DNA of 64,000 nucleotides from Rhizobium lentis (GCF_014200175.1 NZ_JACHBD010000010.1:248001-312000), one strand, 5' to 3'. Shown: positions 34,028 through 42,640, counted from the first letter of the stretch. Translations and numbers: made by a program. The notes: generated by a model not told the origin, from the sequence alone.

Positions 34028-34144
34028 GAGAACTCCTCGGTGCGAGTGGGAGGTTCGACAGTAGGCCTTGCCGATCAACCGCGCCAGACGCAACAAGATC
34101 AACTGACTGTTGCGTGTCACGCCATGCCAGAGTATGACTTCGCC

Positions 34145-35041
34145 ATGTCTGATCTCGATTTCAATCTCCTGGTGGCGCTGGACGCATTGCTGCGCGAGCA
34201 GAGCGTATCGGCCGCCGCTCGCCGGCTTCGCCTCAGCACGTCAGCCATGAGCCGGACACTGTCGCGCTTGAGAACGGCGCTCGGTGATCCGATCCTCGTG
34301 CCGGCCGGGCGCGGCATGGTTGCTACGCCGCATGCCCTGGCGATTGCTGAAGAGGTGCATGCGTTGAAAGACGCGGTGAAGACCGTGCTCAGTCCGCCGT
34401 CGACCGTGGAGATCCGCGAGGTACGGCGCCACTTCACCATCCGTGCCAATGAGGCCTTCGTGCTTCTCTATGCCGCCGGTCTGAGTGCTGCCGTGACCAA
34501 CGCCGCGCCGGGGATAAGGCTTCGCTTTGCGCCGCGGTCGGACAAGGACGTTCAGGCTTTGCGGGACGCGGCAATCGATTTGGATATCGGTGTCCTGCCG
34601 CGCGACGGCGGGGAACTGCGTTGCCAGTGTCTTTTCGAGGACGGGTTCGTCGGTGTCGCAAGGGCAGGGCACCCGATCTTCGATGCAGGGCTAACGGCTG
34701 CGGGCTATGCCGCCTGTGGCCATGTGGTCTTCTCGCCGCAAGCCGACTATGCCGGTCCCGTCGACAGGGCGCTCGCCGAGTTGGATCTTTATCGTGATGT
34801 CAGGCTGATCGTGCCGAGCTTTCCAGCAGTTATTGCAGTTGCGGCGGCTTCCGATCTGATCGGCTCGATCCCGAAGTCCTATTGCAAGTCTTCCCCGATC
34901 AGCGAGATCAGGACCTTTGACCTGCCAGTCGCCGTGCCGGGTTTTAAAATCGTCCAGGCCTGGCATCCCCGCATGGACGCAGATCCCGCGCATCGCTGGC
35001 TCCGAGCGCTGATTTTCGAGACTTTCCACGCCATGAACTGA
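34145..35041 (+). CDS. LysR family transcriptional regulator
   Basis: The 298-residue regulator opens MSDLDFNLLVALDALLREQS with the winged helix-turn-helix SVSAAARRLRLSTSAMSRTLSRLR (about residues 20-43). The effector domain follows, with Rossmann-like segments VVFSPQADYAGPVD and IVPSFPAVIAVAAASDLIGSIP. It is transcribed away from the MFS gene, the usual layout for a LysR protein that controls the neighbouring exporter. ATG 34145 is preferred; ATG 34121 would add eight residues. Confidence 0.93.
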   Translation: MSDLDFNLLVALDALLREQSVSAAARRLRLSTSAMSRTLSRLRTALGDPILVPAGRGMVATPHALAIAEEVHALKDAVKTVLSPPSTVEIREVRRHFTIRANEAFVLLYAAGLSAAVTNAAPGIRLRFAPRSDKDVQALRDAAIDLDIGVLPRDGGELRCQCLFEDGFVGVARAGHPIFDAGLTAAGYAACGHVVFSPQADYAGPVDRALAELDLYRDVRLIVPSFPAVIAVAAASDLIGSIPKSYCKSSPISEIRTFDLPVAVPGFKIVQAWHPRMDADPAHRWLRALIFETFHAMN

Positions 35042-35135
35042 GGAAGCGGCCAGCCACAGCAAACGCTTCGTCACGTTTCACCGGAATGAGCGAGTGATCG
35101 TTTTCAGGGCAGCGGTGAGTTTTTCAACAAAGCCG

Positions 35136-36968
35136 TCAGGCCGCCCACTGCGCGCTCCGCCGGCCGGTCGCGGGCTGCGTCGAAGCTGTCGCACGCAGCT
35201 TGAAGCGGGAAACGAGCTCACGCAGCTTGGCTGCTTCGTCGGCAAGATGGCCGGATGCCGCTGTTGATTGCTCGACCATGGCCGCGTTCTGCTGGGTCAC
35301 GTGGTCCATGGAATTGACGGCGGTATTGACTTCGGCAAGGCCGGTCGACTGCTCTCTTGCCGATACGGCGATGGCATCCATGTGCTGGTTGATGCGGGCG
35401 ATCTGTTCGCTGATCGCGCTCAGAACCCGGCTCGTATCGAGAACCAGCTTGACGCCGCTTTCCACTTCCACCGATGATTTCTGAATGTGGCCCTTGATTT
35501 CCTTTGCCGCCCGAGCCGAGCGCTGGGCGAGTTCGCGCACTTCCTGGGCCACCACTGCAAAACCTTTGCCGGCCTCTCCGGCGCGCGCCGCTTCGACGCC
35601 GGCATTCAATGCCAGCAGATTGGTCTGGAAGGCGATCTCGTCGATCACGCCGATGATGCTGGAGATTTGCTGCGACGAGGCCTCGATGCGGCGCATCGCT
35701 TCTTCGGCATGCGACACGACCTCCGCGGACTTGGCGGCATTGCGATTGGCATCCGTCGCCTCGGCCCGCGCTTCGTCGGTGCGCTTGCTGGAATTGGAGA
35801 CATTGGCAGTGATCTGATCGAGCGCTGCGGCGGTTTCTTCGAGAGACGCCGCTTGCTGTTCAGTCCGCTTCGACAGATCGCCGGCCCCCGACGCGATTTC
35901 CCTGGTCCCTTCGTCGATCGCGGCAATGGCCGTCGCAATGGCGCCGAGCGTATGATCGAGCTGCCTGATCGACATGTTGAAATCATGCCGGAGGCCCTCG
36001 AAGTCAGGTGCGAAGGGCTCGTCGATCTGGAAGGCAAGATCGCCTGATGCAAGCCGCTTCAGGCCTGCGGCAAGCCCCGATGTCGCCGCCCGCAGGCGCT
36101 CGGCGGCATCTTCGTCAGCCTGCTTGCGGGCCGTGACCCGCTCGGTTTCGCCTTGCAGGCGAGCCGCCGCGGCGTCCTGCTCGAGTTGCTTGTTGGCAAT
36201 CGCCGCCTGGCGGAAGACTTCGACAGTCGAGGCCATCACGCCGATTTCATCCGTGCGGCCGATGCCGATGCAGGCAACGGCGGTGTCGCCGCCGGCGAGC
36301 CTTTGCATATCGTTGGAAAGCGAAAGGATCGGTTTGGTGACGGTCTTGCGGGTGAGGAAATAGAGGCCAAAAGCGAAAAACGCGGCGGCGGCCAAAAGTG
36401 CCTTTAGAATGATATCGACCGAGGCTTTGACGTCGGCGCTCTGCTTGGAAATATCGTCGGATACGGCGGTGATCTGGTCACCGGTCTGTTCCATCGCCGT
36501 TTCCAATGACGAGAACTGCTGCATGAATTCGGGCAAGGCCTTTAATGCCGCCGAGGGATCCTGGCTGGCCAGGTCGACAATCCTGGTGGCGCTTTCGACA
36601 TAGGTGAGAAGCGGACGTTCTATGCCGGCAAGCAGCGCTTTGGTTTTCTCGTCGGCGGCAAGAGCTTTGTTGGCAGCGATCATCTCGCGGAACGAGGCAT
36701 CATGCTCCGCCAGATCCGCCCTCACGGCGGCAGCTTCTATGCCGGCTGCCGGATTGGACGCCAGCATTGCCGCGAGCACGTCGGCGCGCATTGCGTCATG
36801 CATCATGTCGGCCTGCATGTGGTTGCGCAGAATTTGTGCCGACCGGGCAACGTCGGCGTTGTTTTCGGAGAGGGTGGACGCAGACCAGATTCCAACCGCC
36901 GTGGTGCCGCCCGCCAAGGCGAAAATCGCGATGCTCGCAATGATGATCTTGTGCTGAATCGACGCCAT
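35136..36968 (-). CDS. Methyl-accepting chemotaxis protein
   Basis: The 610-residue receptor has a first membrane helix (about 7-29), a helical periplasmic sensor (about 30-185, four-helix-bundle type), a second helix (KALLAAAAFFAFGLYFLT), a HAMP domain and a cytoplasmic signalling domain. The conserved tip is IDEIAFQTNLLALNAGVEAA followed by RAGEAGKGFAVVAQEVRELA. It ends GRRSAQWAA and lacks the C-terminal pentapeptide used to recruit CheR/CheB in enterics. The ligand is unknown. No other chemotaxis gene is adjacent. Confidence 0.94.
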   Translation of the reverse strand: MASIQHKIIIASIAIFALAGGTTAVGIWSASTLSENNADVARSAQILRNHMQADMMHDAMRADVLAAMLASNPAAGIEAAAVRADLAEHDASFREMIAANKALAADEKTKALLAGIERPLLTYVESATRIVDLASQDPSAALKALPEFMQQFSSLETAMEQTGDQITAVSDDISKQSADVKASVDIILKALLAAAAFFAFGLYFLTRKTVTKPILSLSNDMQRLAGGDTAVACIGIGRTDEIGVMASTVEVFRQAAIANKQLEQDAAAARLQGETERVTARKQADEDAAERLRAATSGLAAGLKRLASGDLAFQIDEPFAPDFEGLRHDFNMSIRQLDHTLGAIATAIAAIDEGTREIASGAGDLSKRTEQQAASLEETAAALDQITANVSNSSKRTDEARAEATDANRNAAKSAEVVSHAEEAMRRIEASSQQISSIIGVIDEIAFQTNLLALNAGVEAARAGEAGKGFAVVAQEVRELAQRSARAAKEIKGHIQKSSVEVESGVKLVLDTSRVLSAISEQIARINQHMDAIAVSAREQSTGLAEVNTAVNSMDHVTQQNAAMVEQSTAASGHLADEAAKLRELVSRFKLRATASTQPATGRRSAQWAA

Positions 36969-37202
36969 ATCGGTGTTCTCACGTTAATGTAGAAGCTGAG
37001 AATAGCGGAACATGCTTAATGATTTCTCAGCGCGACATCGCGGAAGCGTCGTAAAAACAACAGGTTGCAGAGATTTCCATATTCGTGGAGGAGTTGATCC
37101 TTGGCGCGGGTTGCGCGGGGGAAGCAAAGGCTTCAGGCCCCGGGCGCCGATTGCGCCAGGGGCCGCGGCTCGCCTCGGTTGGAGTGAAGCGAGCCAATCA
37201 GG

Positions 37203-37646
37203 CTACTGCTCCGGCAGGATAATCTTCTGGTTGGTGCTACTCTTGACCGGCTTCTCGCCAGGCACATGCGACATGGTGCGCGTCGTGCTTTGTAGCGTGT
37301 CGCCATCGGTGCTGGTCTTGGTGCGGGACTTGCTGAACGTCCCCTGGTCGACGGCCTGGGCCTTGGTCTGTGCCTTGAGCTTGTCGCCATTGTCGTTGAC
37401 ATGTGTCTTGCTTTGGGCCTTGCCGTCGACGGTGGCGGCGCTGCCTCCCGATCCGATCGAGGATGTCGTGCCGCCGTCGGTCCGGCAGGCGCCGGCGGTT
37501 CCGACCGAGCTTGCCGAGGTGTCGCCGGCCGAAGCGCTGCCGGCGGTTCCGACCGTTCCAGCCGCGTTGCATTCCTCCGCAAGACTGAACGAAGTGGAGG
37601 CGAGCAGCGCGATCGAGGCGGCCGCAATAAAGCTGATGGGTTTCAT
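37203..37646 (-). CDS. Secreted repeat protein, third gene of triad
   Basis: The 147-residue product has a signal peptide (MKPISFIAAASIALLAST ... SLAEE). Its N-terminal mature part holds copies of the triad's repeat (GTVGTAGSASAG, SSVGTAGA, SSIGSGGSAA) with two cysteines. The C-terminal half is hydrophilic, Lys/Thr-rich (KAQSKTHVNDNGDKL). AGGAGACGGCA precedes the ATG, and it begins 9 bp after the second gene. No known family was recognised. Confidence 0.7.
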   Translation of the reverse strand: MKPISFIAAASIALLASTSFSLAEECNAAGTVGTAGSASAGDTSASSVGTAGACRTDGGTTSSIGSGGSAATVDGKAQSKTHVNDNGDKLKAQTKAQAVDQGTFSKSRTKTSTDGDTLQSTTRTMSHVPGEKPVKSSTNQKIILPEQ

Positions 37647-37655
37647 TGCCGTCTC

Positions 37656-38000
37656 CTATTTCGCAGGTTTCGTTACCGAGCAGGTTCCATCCGACCGTTT
37701 GGTGATGACGGTGCCGTCAGGCCGGGTGATGCTTGCGGTGGAAAAGCTGTCGACGCTTCCGGATCCGGCCGAGGAGCCGGCAGAGGCGGATGACGAGGAC
37801 GAACCGGCCGCCCCGCTCCCTGTTGTGGTCGACGAGGAGACGTGTCCGTTGCCAGCCGTCACGGTGGTGGACGTATCTCCCGCCTGTGACTGGACGATCG
37901 TGCATGTCGTTCCGTCGTCGAGCTTGATTTCTTCCGACATGGCCTGCCCGGCAATCAGGGCAAGCGAAGCGGTCAGCGCGATTGTGGAAAGTTGGGTCAT
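37656..38000 (-). CDS. Secreted Ser/Gly-rich protein, second gene of triad
   Basis: The 114-residue product has a signal peptide (MTQLSTIALTASLALIAGQAM), a segment DDGTTCTIVQSQAGDTSTT, a Ser/Gly/Ala low-complexity middle (GSGAAGSSSSSASAGSSAGS) and a C-terminal SITRPDGTVITKRSDGTCSV. The two cysteines occur in similar DGTxC contexts, suggesting an internal duplication or disulphide. TGGAGAAAATACA precedes the ATG. It lies 51 bp after the first gene of the triad. Confidence 0.7.
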   Translation of the reverse strand: MTQLSTIALTASLALIAGQAMSEEIKLDDGTTCTIVQSQAGDTSTTVTAGNGHVSSSTTTGSGAAGSSSSSASAGSSAGSGSVDSFSTASITRPDGTVITKRSDGTCSVTKPAK

Positions 38001-38051
38001 TGTATTTTCTCCAGGGTTAGGCCGGCGCCGCAGAGGCGCCGGCCGACAGCG

Positions 38052-38624
38052 TCAGCAGCCCTTGGTGCCGGCGGCATCCTTCTTGACCTGGCCGGGCGCG
38101 CAGCCCTTCTTGCCCTTGTTGTCATGCGAGGTGCCTGCAGCGCTGCTGCCGGTGCCGACGGTGCTGCCCGTCTTGTCTCCGTCAGCGGACGAGGCGCCAG
38201 TGCCGACGCTCGAGGCCGAATTCGCATCGCCCGAGCCTGCGGCAGAGCCGCCTGTGCCGACCGAGCTGCTCGAAGTGCCGCCGCCGGCCGATGAGCCGCC
38301 TGTGCCGAGCGTCGAAGCAGAACCCGAACCGGATCCCGAGCCCGCGGCGGAGCCGCCGGTGCCAACCGTGCTGCTCGAGGTGCCGCCGCCAGCCGACGAG
38401 CCGCCGGTGCCGACCGTCGAGGACGAGCCGGATTTGCAGTTGGTTGCACCAGCTGGGCAATCGCCCCCGGCAGAGCTGCCACCAGTACCAACCGTGCTGC
38501 TCGCAGTTCCGCCGCCGGCCGACGAACCGCCGGTGCCGACCGTGCTGGACGATTGCGCGAAGCCGGAAACAGCCGTGCCGGCCAGAAGGGCCGCCGCCAG
38601 TGCCAGATGTGTTACCTTCATCAT
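38052..38624 (-). CDS. Secreted Gly/Ser/Thr repeat protein, first gene of triad
   Basis: The 190-residue product has a signal peptide (MMKVTHLALAAALLAGTAVS, cleavage near GFAQS). Eight imperfect copies of a unit like SSTVGTGGSSAGG follow, some separated by short inserts (one, DCPAGATNCKSG, carries two Cys). The tail (KKGCAPGQVKKDAAGTKGC) is basic with two further Cys. GGAGG is 8 bases before ATG 38624. No known family was recognised; such repeats suggest an extended, surface-exposed or wall-like chain. The opposite strand carries a long open frame as a by-product of the repeats. Confidence 0.72.
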   Translation of the reverse strand: MMKVTHLALAAALLAGTAVSGFAQSSSTVGTGGSSAGGGTASSTVGTGGSSAGGDCPAGATNCKSGSSSTVGTGGSSAGGGTSSSTVGTGGSAAGSGSGSGSASTLGTGGSSAGGGTSSSSVGTGGSAAGSGDANSASSVGTGASSADGDKTGSTVGTGSSAAGTSHDNKGKKGCAPGQVKKDAAGTKGC

Positions 38625-38854
38625 GGAAAATTCCTCCGTTTGTTATTTGAGCAACTGTCGCATCCGGAGAGGATGGACAGCTCCATGACAAACTTCGGTC
38701 AGATCAAGCTGTTCCTATGCTAGGCATTCAGTCGGAAAGGCTTCGGACCTTGGTCTGAGCCGCAGCCGCAGGCGGGCTGTTCGCGGGAATCATTTAGTCC
38801 GACTGCATCGAGCAAGCGCCGGCCGAGCTCGCTCGGCTGCAGGGTCGCAACCCT

Positions 38855-39541
38855 CTACCCCTGAACCGGAAACAGCCTCAGAAACTGCCGGTCGCCTTCC
38901 GGCGAAAAGAGGATCGAGCGGCTTTCGGCCGTGCGCCTGGCCCAGCCCTTGTCGAGGAAGCTCGACAGCAGCGCCTTGCCGAGGCTGCCCGCAAGGTGGG
39001 CGCGTCTTTCGCTCCAGTCGAGGCAGGAGCGGCAGAGCGGGCGGCGCGATGATCGGAGGTCGCCGACATCGATTCCGATGCATTTGAGATGGCTTTCTCC
39101 TTTTTCCGTCAGCCTCAGGCCGTCGCCGACCGCCGCGATCGTGCCTGAGGCAATCAGGCTGTCGAGCATGCGCACGCCGTAATCGCCGGCCAGATGATCG
39201 TAGCAGATGCGCGCCTTGCGCAGCGCCGGTTCCTTCGGCCCCGGCCGGTGGCGCAGATGCCCGCGCCCGGCGGCAAAGCCCATCATGCTTTCGATCAACC
39301 GGGCGACGGCCTCGTCGGCCAGCGTGAAATAGCGGTGGCGCCCCTGCTTGCGCTGGGCAAGCAGGCCGCCGGCTTCGAGCTTGGCAAGATGCGTGCTCGC
39401 CGTCTGCAAGGTGATGCCGCCGACGCCGGCAAGCTCGGTTGCCGTCAGCGCCCGCCCGCCTGTCAGCGCCGCCAGCATGTTGGCGCGGGCCGGATCGCCG
39501 ATCAGCGCGCCGATCTGTGCAATGTCAGGACCTTCCTTCAT
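38855..39541 (-). CDS. ArsR-type winged-helix regulator
   Basis: The 228-residue protein opens MKEGPDIAQIGALIGDPARANML, the standard ArsR N-terminal helix. It has the recognition region ELAGVGGITLQTASTHLAKLEAGGLLAQRKQGRHRYF and a long C-terminal extension with CxxC (PLCRSCLDWSERR). The usual ArsR metal motif ELCVCDL is missing, so a metal sensor role is not supported; the C-terminal Cys pair could bind a metal. It is divergent from the NIPSNAP/ABM pair, 69 bp away, which it probably controls. Confidence 0.88.
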   Translation of the reverse strand: MKEGPDIAQIGALIGDPARANMLAALTGGRALTATELAGVGGITLQTASTHLAKLEAGGLLAQRKQGRHRYFTLADEAVARLIESMMGFAAGRGHLRHRPGPKEPALRKARICYDHLAGDYGVRMLDSLIASGTIAAVGDGLRLTEKGESHLKCIGIDVGDLRSSRRPLCRSCLDWSERRAHLAGSLGKALLSSFLDKGWARRTAESRSILFSPEGDRQFLRLFPVQG

Positions 39542-39610
39542 ACTTCGATCGTAACCGAAGCATTGTCGTCAGGCAATGTGCGAAAACGGGAAGGTACAAA
39601 GGAGAACCCG

Positions 39611-39940
39611 ATGATCACCTGCTTCATCCGTTATCAGATCGACCCCTTCAAGAAGGAGGCCTTTGCCGAATATGCCCGCAACTGGGGCCAGGCGATTCCA
39701 CGGAACGGCGCCGACCTGATCGGATATTTCGGTCCGCACGAGGGCTCGGCGACGACCGCTTACGGCGTCTACAACATCGAAAGCCTCGCTGCCTACGAGG
39801 CCTATCGCGCCAGGCTGGCCGCCGATCCGCTCGGCCGCGACAATTACGAATTCGCCAGGCGCGAAGGCTTCATCCGCAAGGAGGACCGCATCTTCCTGAA
39901 AAACGTCTCCGCCCCTCACGCCAAGCTGGTGCTGCCATGA
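39611..39940 (+). CDS. NIPSNAP family protein
   Basis: The 109-residue protein begins MITCFIRYQIDPFKKEAFAEYARNW and carries the family-type LIGYFGPHEGSATTAYGVYNIESLAAYEAYR segment of a dimeric alpha/beta barrel. AGGAGAACCCG precedes ATG 39611. Its stop overlaps the next ATG (ATGA), so it is coupled to the ABM protein. The function is unknown; the pair probably handles a small organic compound. Confidence 0.88.
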   Translation: MITCFIRYQIDPFKKEAFAEYARNWGQAIPRNGADLIGYFGPHEGSATTAYGVYNIESLAAYEAYRARLAADPLGRDNYEFARREGFIRKEDRIFLKNVSAPHAKLVLP

Positions 39941-40287
39941 TCGCCGTCATCTTCGAAGTCGTGCCCTATATGGGCGAGCGCCACAAATATCTCGACCTTG
40001 CCGGCGAACTGCGATCAGAGCTCGAAAAGATCGATGGCTTCATCTCGATCGAGCGTTTCGAAAGCCTGACGAACCGCGGCAAGCTGCTGTCGCTCTCATT
40101 CTTCCGCGACGAGGAGGCCGTCAAAGAGTGGCGCAACCTCGAAGCCCACCGCGCCGCCCAGCTTGCCGGCCGCGGCGGCATCTTCGCCGACTATCGCCTG
40201 CGCATCGCCAGCGTCCTGCGCGATTACGGCATGTTCGAGCGCGACGAGGCGCCGGCCGATAGCCGCAAGGTGCATGATGCGGCGTGA
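39937..40287 (+). CDS. Antibiotic biosynthesis monooxygenase (ABM) domain protein
   Basis: The 116-residue protein has the ABM fold pattern: MIAVIFEVVPYMGERHKYLDLA, GFISIERFESLTNRGKLLSLSFFRDEEAVKEWRN, then a helix EAHRAAQLAGR. The YLDLAGELRSELEKIDGF region matches cofactor-independent oxygenase-like barrels such as the YgiN/HmoB group, but no catalytic residue is diagnostic. It starts within the NIPSNAP stop codon. Confidence 0.85.
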   Translation: MIAVIFEVVPYMGERHKYLDLAGELRSELEKIDGFISIERFESLTNRGKLLSLSFFRDEEAVKEWRNLEAHRAAQLAGRGGIFADYRLRIASVLRDYGMFERDEAPADSRKVHDAA

Positions 40288-40350
40288 CGAGAGCAATAAA
40301 TTCCCGAAATCGGCCACCGCTTCAGGCTTTGGTAACTAAGTTGCGTAACC

Positions 40351-40365
40351 ATAACGGAGAGTTAA
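40351..40365. promoter_or_regulatory. Possible CtrA site upstream of ccrM
   Basis: ATAA-N7-TTAA at 40351-40365 differs by one base from the CtrA consensus TTAA-N7-TTAA, and GTAACCAT (40345-40352) resembles the alternative half-site TTAACCAT. It lies 27 bp before ATG 40393. In Caulobacter ccrM is transcribed under CtrA control, so a conserved site is plausible; here it is a pattern match only. Confidence 0.4.
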
Positions 40366-40392
40366 GCGTATAGCGTATGAGTGAGTATCAGA

Positions 40393-41535
40393 ATGGCATC
40401 AGTTTTTCCGCTTGCCGACCTCAAGGCCTCTGTTAAGCCGGGTTCCCGGTCGGAGTCCTGGATCGACACGATTATCAAGGGCGATTGCGTCAGCGCCCTT
40501 GAAGCCTTGCCCACCCACTCCGTCGACGTCATCTTCGCCGACCCGCCTTATAACCTCCAGCTCGGCGGAACGCTGCACCGTCCCGATCAGTCGTTGGTCG
40601 ATGCCGTCGATGACGAATGGGATCAGTTCGCCTCCTTCGAGGCCTATGACGCCTTCACCCGCGCCTGGCTGCTCGCCTGCCGCCGCGTCTTGAAGCCGAC
40701 GGGCTCGATCTGGGTGATCGGCTCCTACCACAATATCTTCCGCGTCGGCGCCACGCTGCAGGACCTGAACTTCTGGATCCTCAACGACATCATCTGGCGG
40801 AAGACCAATCCGATGCCGAATTTCAAGGGCCGCCGTTTTCAGAACGCCCATGAGACGATGATCTGGGCGAGCCCCGATGCCAAGGCCAAGGGCTATACCT
40901 TCAATTACGATGCGATGAAGGCCGCCAACGACGACGTGCAGATGCGCTCCGACTGGCTCTTCCCGATCTGCAACGGCAATGAGCGGTTGAAGGGCGAGGA
41001 CGGCAAGAAGGTGCATCCGACGCAGAAGCCGGAAGCGCTGCTTGCCCGCGTCATCATGGCCTCGACCAAGCCGGGCGATATCGTGCTCGATCCCTTCTTC
41101 GGCTCGGGAACGACGGGCGCCGTCGCCAAGCGTCTCGGCCGTCACTTCGTCGGCATCGAGCGCGAGCAGGATTATATCGATGCGGCATCCGCCCGCATCG
41201 CCGCCGTCGAGCCGCTCGGCAAGGCGGAACTGACCGTCATGACCGGCAAGAAGGCCGAGGTTCGCGTCGCCTTCAACGTGCTTGTCGAAAGCGGTCTCAT
41301 CAAGCCCGGCCAGGTGCTGACCGACGCCAAGCGCCGCTACAGCGCGATCGTGCGCGCCGACGGTACCGTGGCATCAGGCGGCGAGGCCGGCTCCATTCAT
41401 CGTCTCGGCGCCAAGGTGCAGGGCCTCGATGCATGCAACGGATGGACCTTCTGGCATTTCGAAGACGGGCAGTCCCTGCGCCCGATCGACGATCTCAGGT
41501 CCGTCATCCGCAGTGATCTGGCAAAGGTGGAGTGA
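40393..41535 (+). CDS. ccrM: Cell-cycle DNA methyltransferase CcrM (GANTC)
   Basis: CcrM methylates adenine in GANTC and times chromosome replication and gene expression in alphaproteobacteria. The 380-residue protein is a beta-class N6-adenine enzyme. The catalytic motif DPPYNLQLGGTLHRPDQS (DPPY at about 50-53) precedes the AdoMet motif DPFFGSGTTG. The segment QSLVDAVDDEWDQFASFEAYDAF is diagnostic of CcrM. The C-terminal extension (LVESGLIKPGQVLTDAKRR ... IHRLGAKVQGL) is the CcrM-specific DNA-recognition domain. The start is ATG 40393; GTG 40381 would add four residues. Confidence 0.96.
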   Translation: MASVFPLADLKASVKPGSRSESWIDTIIKGDCVSALEALPTHSVDVIFADPPYNLQLGGTLHRPDQSLVDAVDDEWDQFASFEAYDAFTRAWLLACRRVLKPTGSIWVIGSYHNIFRVGATLQDLNFWILNDIIWRKTNPMPNFKGRRFQNAHETMIWASPDAKAKGYTFNYDAMKAANDDVQMRSDWLFPICNGNERLKGEDGKKVHPTQKPEALLARVIMASTKPGDIVLDPFFGSGTTGAVAKRLGRHFVGIEREQDYIDAASARIAAVEPLGKAELTVMTGKKAEVRVAFNVLVESGLIKPGQVLTDAKRRYSAIVRADGTVASGGEAGSIHRLGAKVQGLDACNGWTFWHFEDGQSLRPIDDLRSVIRSDLAKVE

Positions 41536-41596
41536 GCAGCACCTTGGCGGGATCGAAATAGCTTCTTCCGGTTTCCTCCAGTTGCGGAAGAAGGCC

Positions 41597-41628
41597 AAGA
41601 CGCCCGGGGCTCGAACCCCGGGCGTCTT
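41597..41628. terminator. Bidirectional terminator after ccrM
   Basis: AAGACGCCCGGGG (41597-41609) and CCCCGGGCGTCTT (41616-41628) form a perfect 13-bp stem with a 6-nt loop between the convergent ccrM and NTF2-like genes. A short T-rich stretch (CTATTTTGG) follows on the plus side. Confidence 0.9.
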
Positions 41629-41648
41629 CTATTTTGGAGCTCCAATCG

Positions 41649-42014
41649 TCAGAAGTCTTTGTAATCGGTGACGTCGACGTGGATGATCCGGCCTTCGGCA
41701 TTGAAGGTGATCGTCTCCTCGCCCTCGCGGATCAGCGGCTCGCCCGTTTTGCTGTGGGTGGCGCGGAGTGACCAGACGGCACGGCCGGAAAGCGGCGTCA
41801 GCGTTTCGACGAGCGAATTCTCCGCCGTCTGATCGGGATAGTCGTCGAAATAGCGCCGGAAGGCGGCCATGATCTCGCTCCGCCCGGCAAGGCTGCCGAC
41901 GCCGTTCGAGACATAGGTCGCGTCCTCGGCGAAATAACCCTCGATAACAGGGAAATCGAGGGCGTTGATGGCGGCGTGGAAGCGTTCGATTTCCTCGACC
42001 GGGTCGAAAGCCAT
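41649..42014 (-). CDS. NTF2-like (SnoaL-type) protein
   Basis: The 121-residue protein starts MAFDPVEEIERFHAAINALD and has an NTF2-like cone pattern: FAEDATYVSNGVGSLAGRSEIMAAFRRYF, ENSLVETLTPLSGRAVW and a final ITFNAEGRIIHVDVTDY. The function of such stand-alone proteins ranges from enzymes to binding proteins and cannot be read here. It lies 5 bp after the HAD gene and is probably in the mutY operon. Confidence 0.83.
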   Translation of the reverse strand: MAFDPVEEIERFHAAINALDFPVIEGYFAEDATYVSNGVGSLAGRSEIMAAFRRYFDDYPDQTAENSLVETLTPLSGRAVWSLRATHSKTGEPLIREGEETITFNAEGRIIHVDVTDYKDF

Positions 42015-42019
42015 GGCTC

Positions 42020-42640
42020 TCAGACCTTCAATCCGTAGGCGGCAAGATCGCTGCGAAGTTTCTCAGCACCGGAGAACAGCACGGCGTTCCAGCCGAAGGC
42101 CTTGGCGCCTTCGACATTAGCCGGCGCGTCGTCGATGAAAATCGTTGCGGCGGGATCGAGGCCGAAGCTCTTCGTATGCGTCTCGTAAATGGCGATATCC
42201 GGCTTGATCAGGCCGACATCGCCGGAAACGGTCACGCCGCGCGGCTTCGTCAGGAACGGGAAACGCGCCTGCGCCTCGCGGAAGGTGTCGGAGGCGAAGT
42301 TGGTGAGCATCGTCACGTCGCGGCCTTCCTCGATCAATCCCTCCATGATCGTGACGCTGTCCTCATAGGCGTGCGGCACCATCTCGTGCCAGTATTTGCG
42401 GAAGGCGCGGATATGCTCCTCGCGGGCAGGGTGCTTCTCGATCAGCAGCGCTTCGGCATCCGCCCATGTGCGGCCGCGGTCCTGCTCGACGTTCCAGTCA
42501 TGGGTGCAGATATTGGCGAAGAACCAGTTGCGCTCGGTCTCATCAGGGATGAGGCGGGCGAAGGGCAGATGCGGATCGTAATGAATAAGGACTTTGCCGA
42601 TATCGAAAACGATATGTTTTATCTCAGGGGTCATGGTCAT
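42020..42640 (-). CDS. HAD family hydrolase
   Basis: The 206-residue protein reads MTMTPEIKHIVFDIGKVLIHYD. The nucleophile Asp is in FDIGKV, where the second acidic residue of DxDx is replaced by Gly, which is common in the haloacid-dehalogenase/epoxide-hydrolase-N-like YihX group. Further motifs are MLTNFASD, the Lys in LIKPDIAIYE and IFIDDAPANVEGA. It overlaps the mutY stop by 4 bp. The substrate is unknown; YihX-type enzymes act on sugar phosphates. Confidence 0.88.
   Translation of the reverse strand: MTMTPEIKHIVFDIGKVLIHYDPHLPFARLIPDETERNWFFANICTHDWNVEQDRGRTWADAEALLIEKHPAREEHIRAFRKYWHEMVPHAYEDSVTIMEGLIEEGRDVTMLTNFASDTFREAQARFPFLTKPRGVTVSGDVGLIKPDIAIYETHTKSFGLDPAATIFIDDAPANVEGAKAFGWNAVLFSGAEKLRSDLAAYGLKV

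Noticed and set aside
34121..34144. Earlier start for the LysR regulator
   Set aside because: MSDLDFNLL is the conventional LysR N-terminus; the eight extra residues are not typical.
37012..38688. 558-codon plus-strand frame across the three secreted repeat protein genes
   Set aside because: Its PPxPT repeats are the antisense of the Gly/Ser/Thr repeats. It has no signal peptide or ribosome-binding site, while all three minus-strand genes have both.
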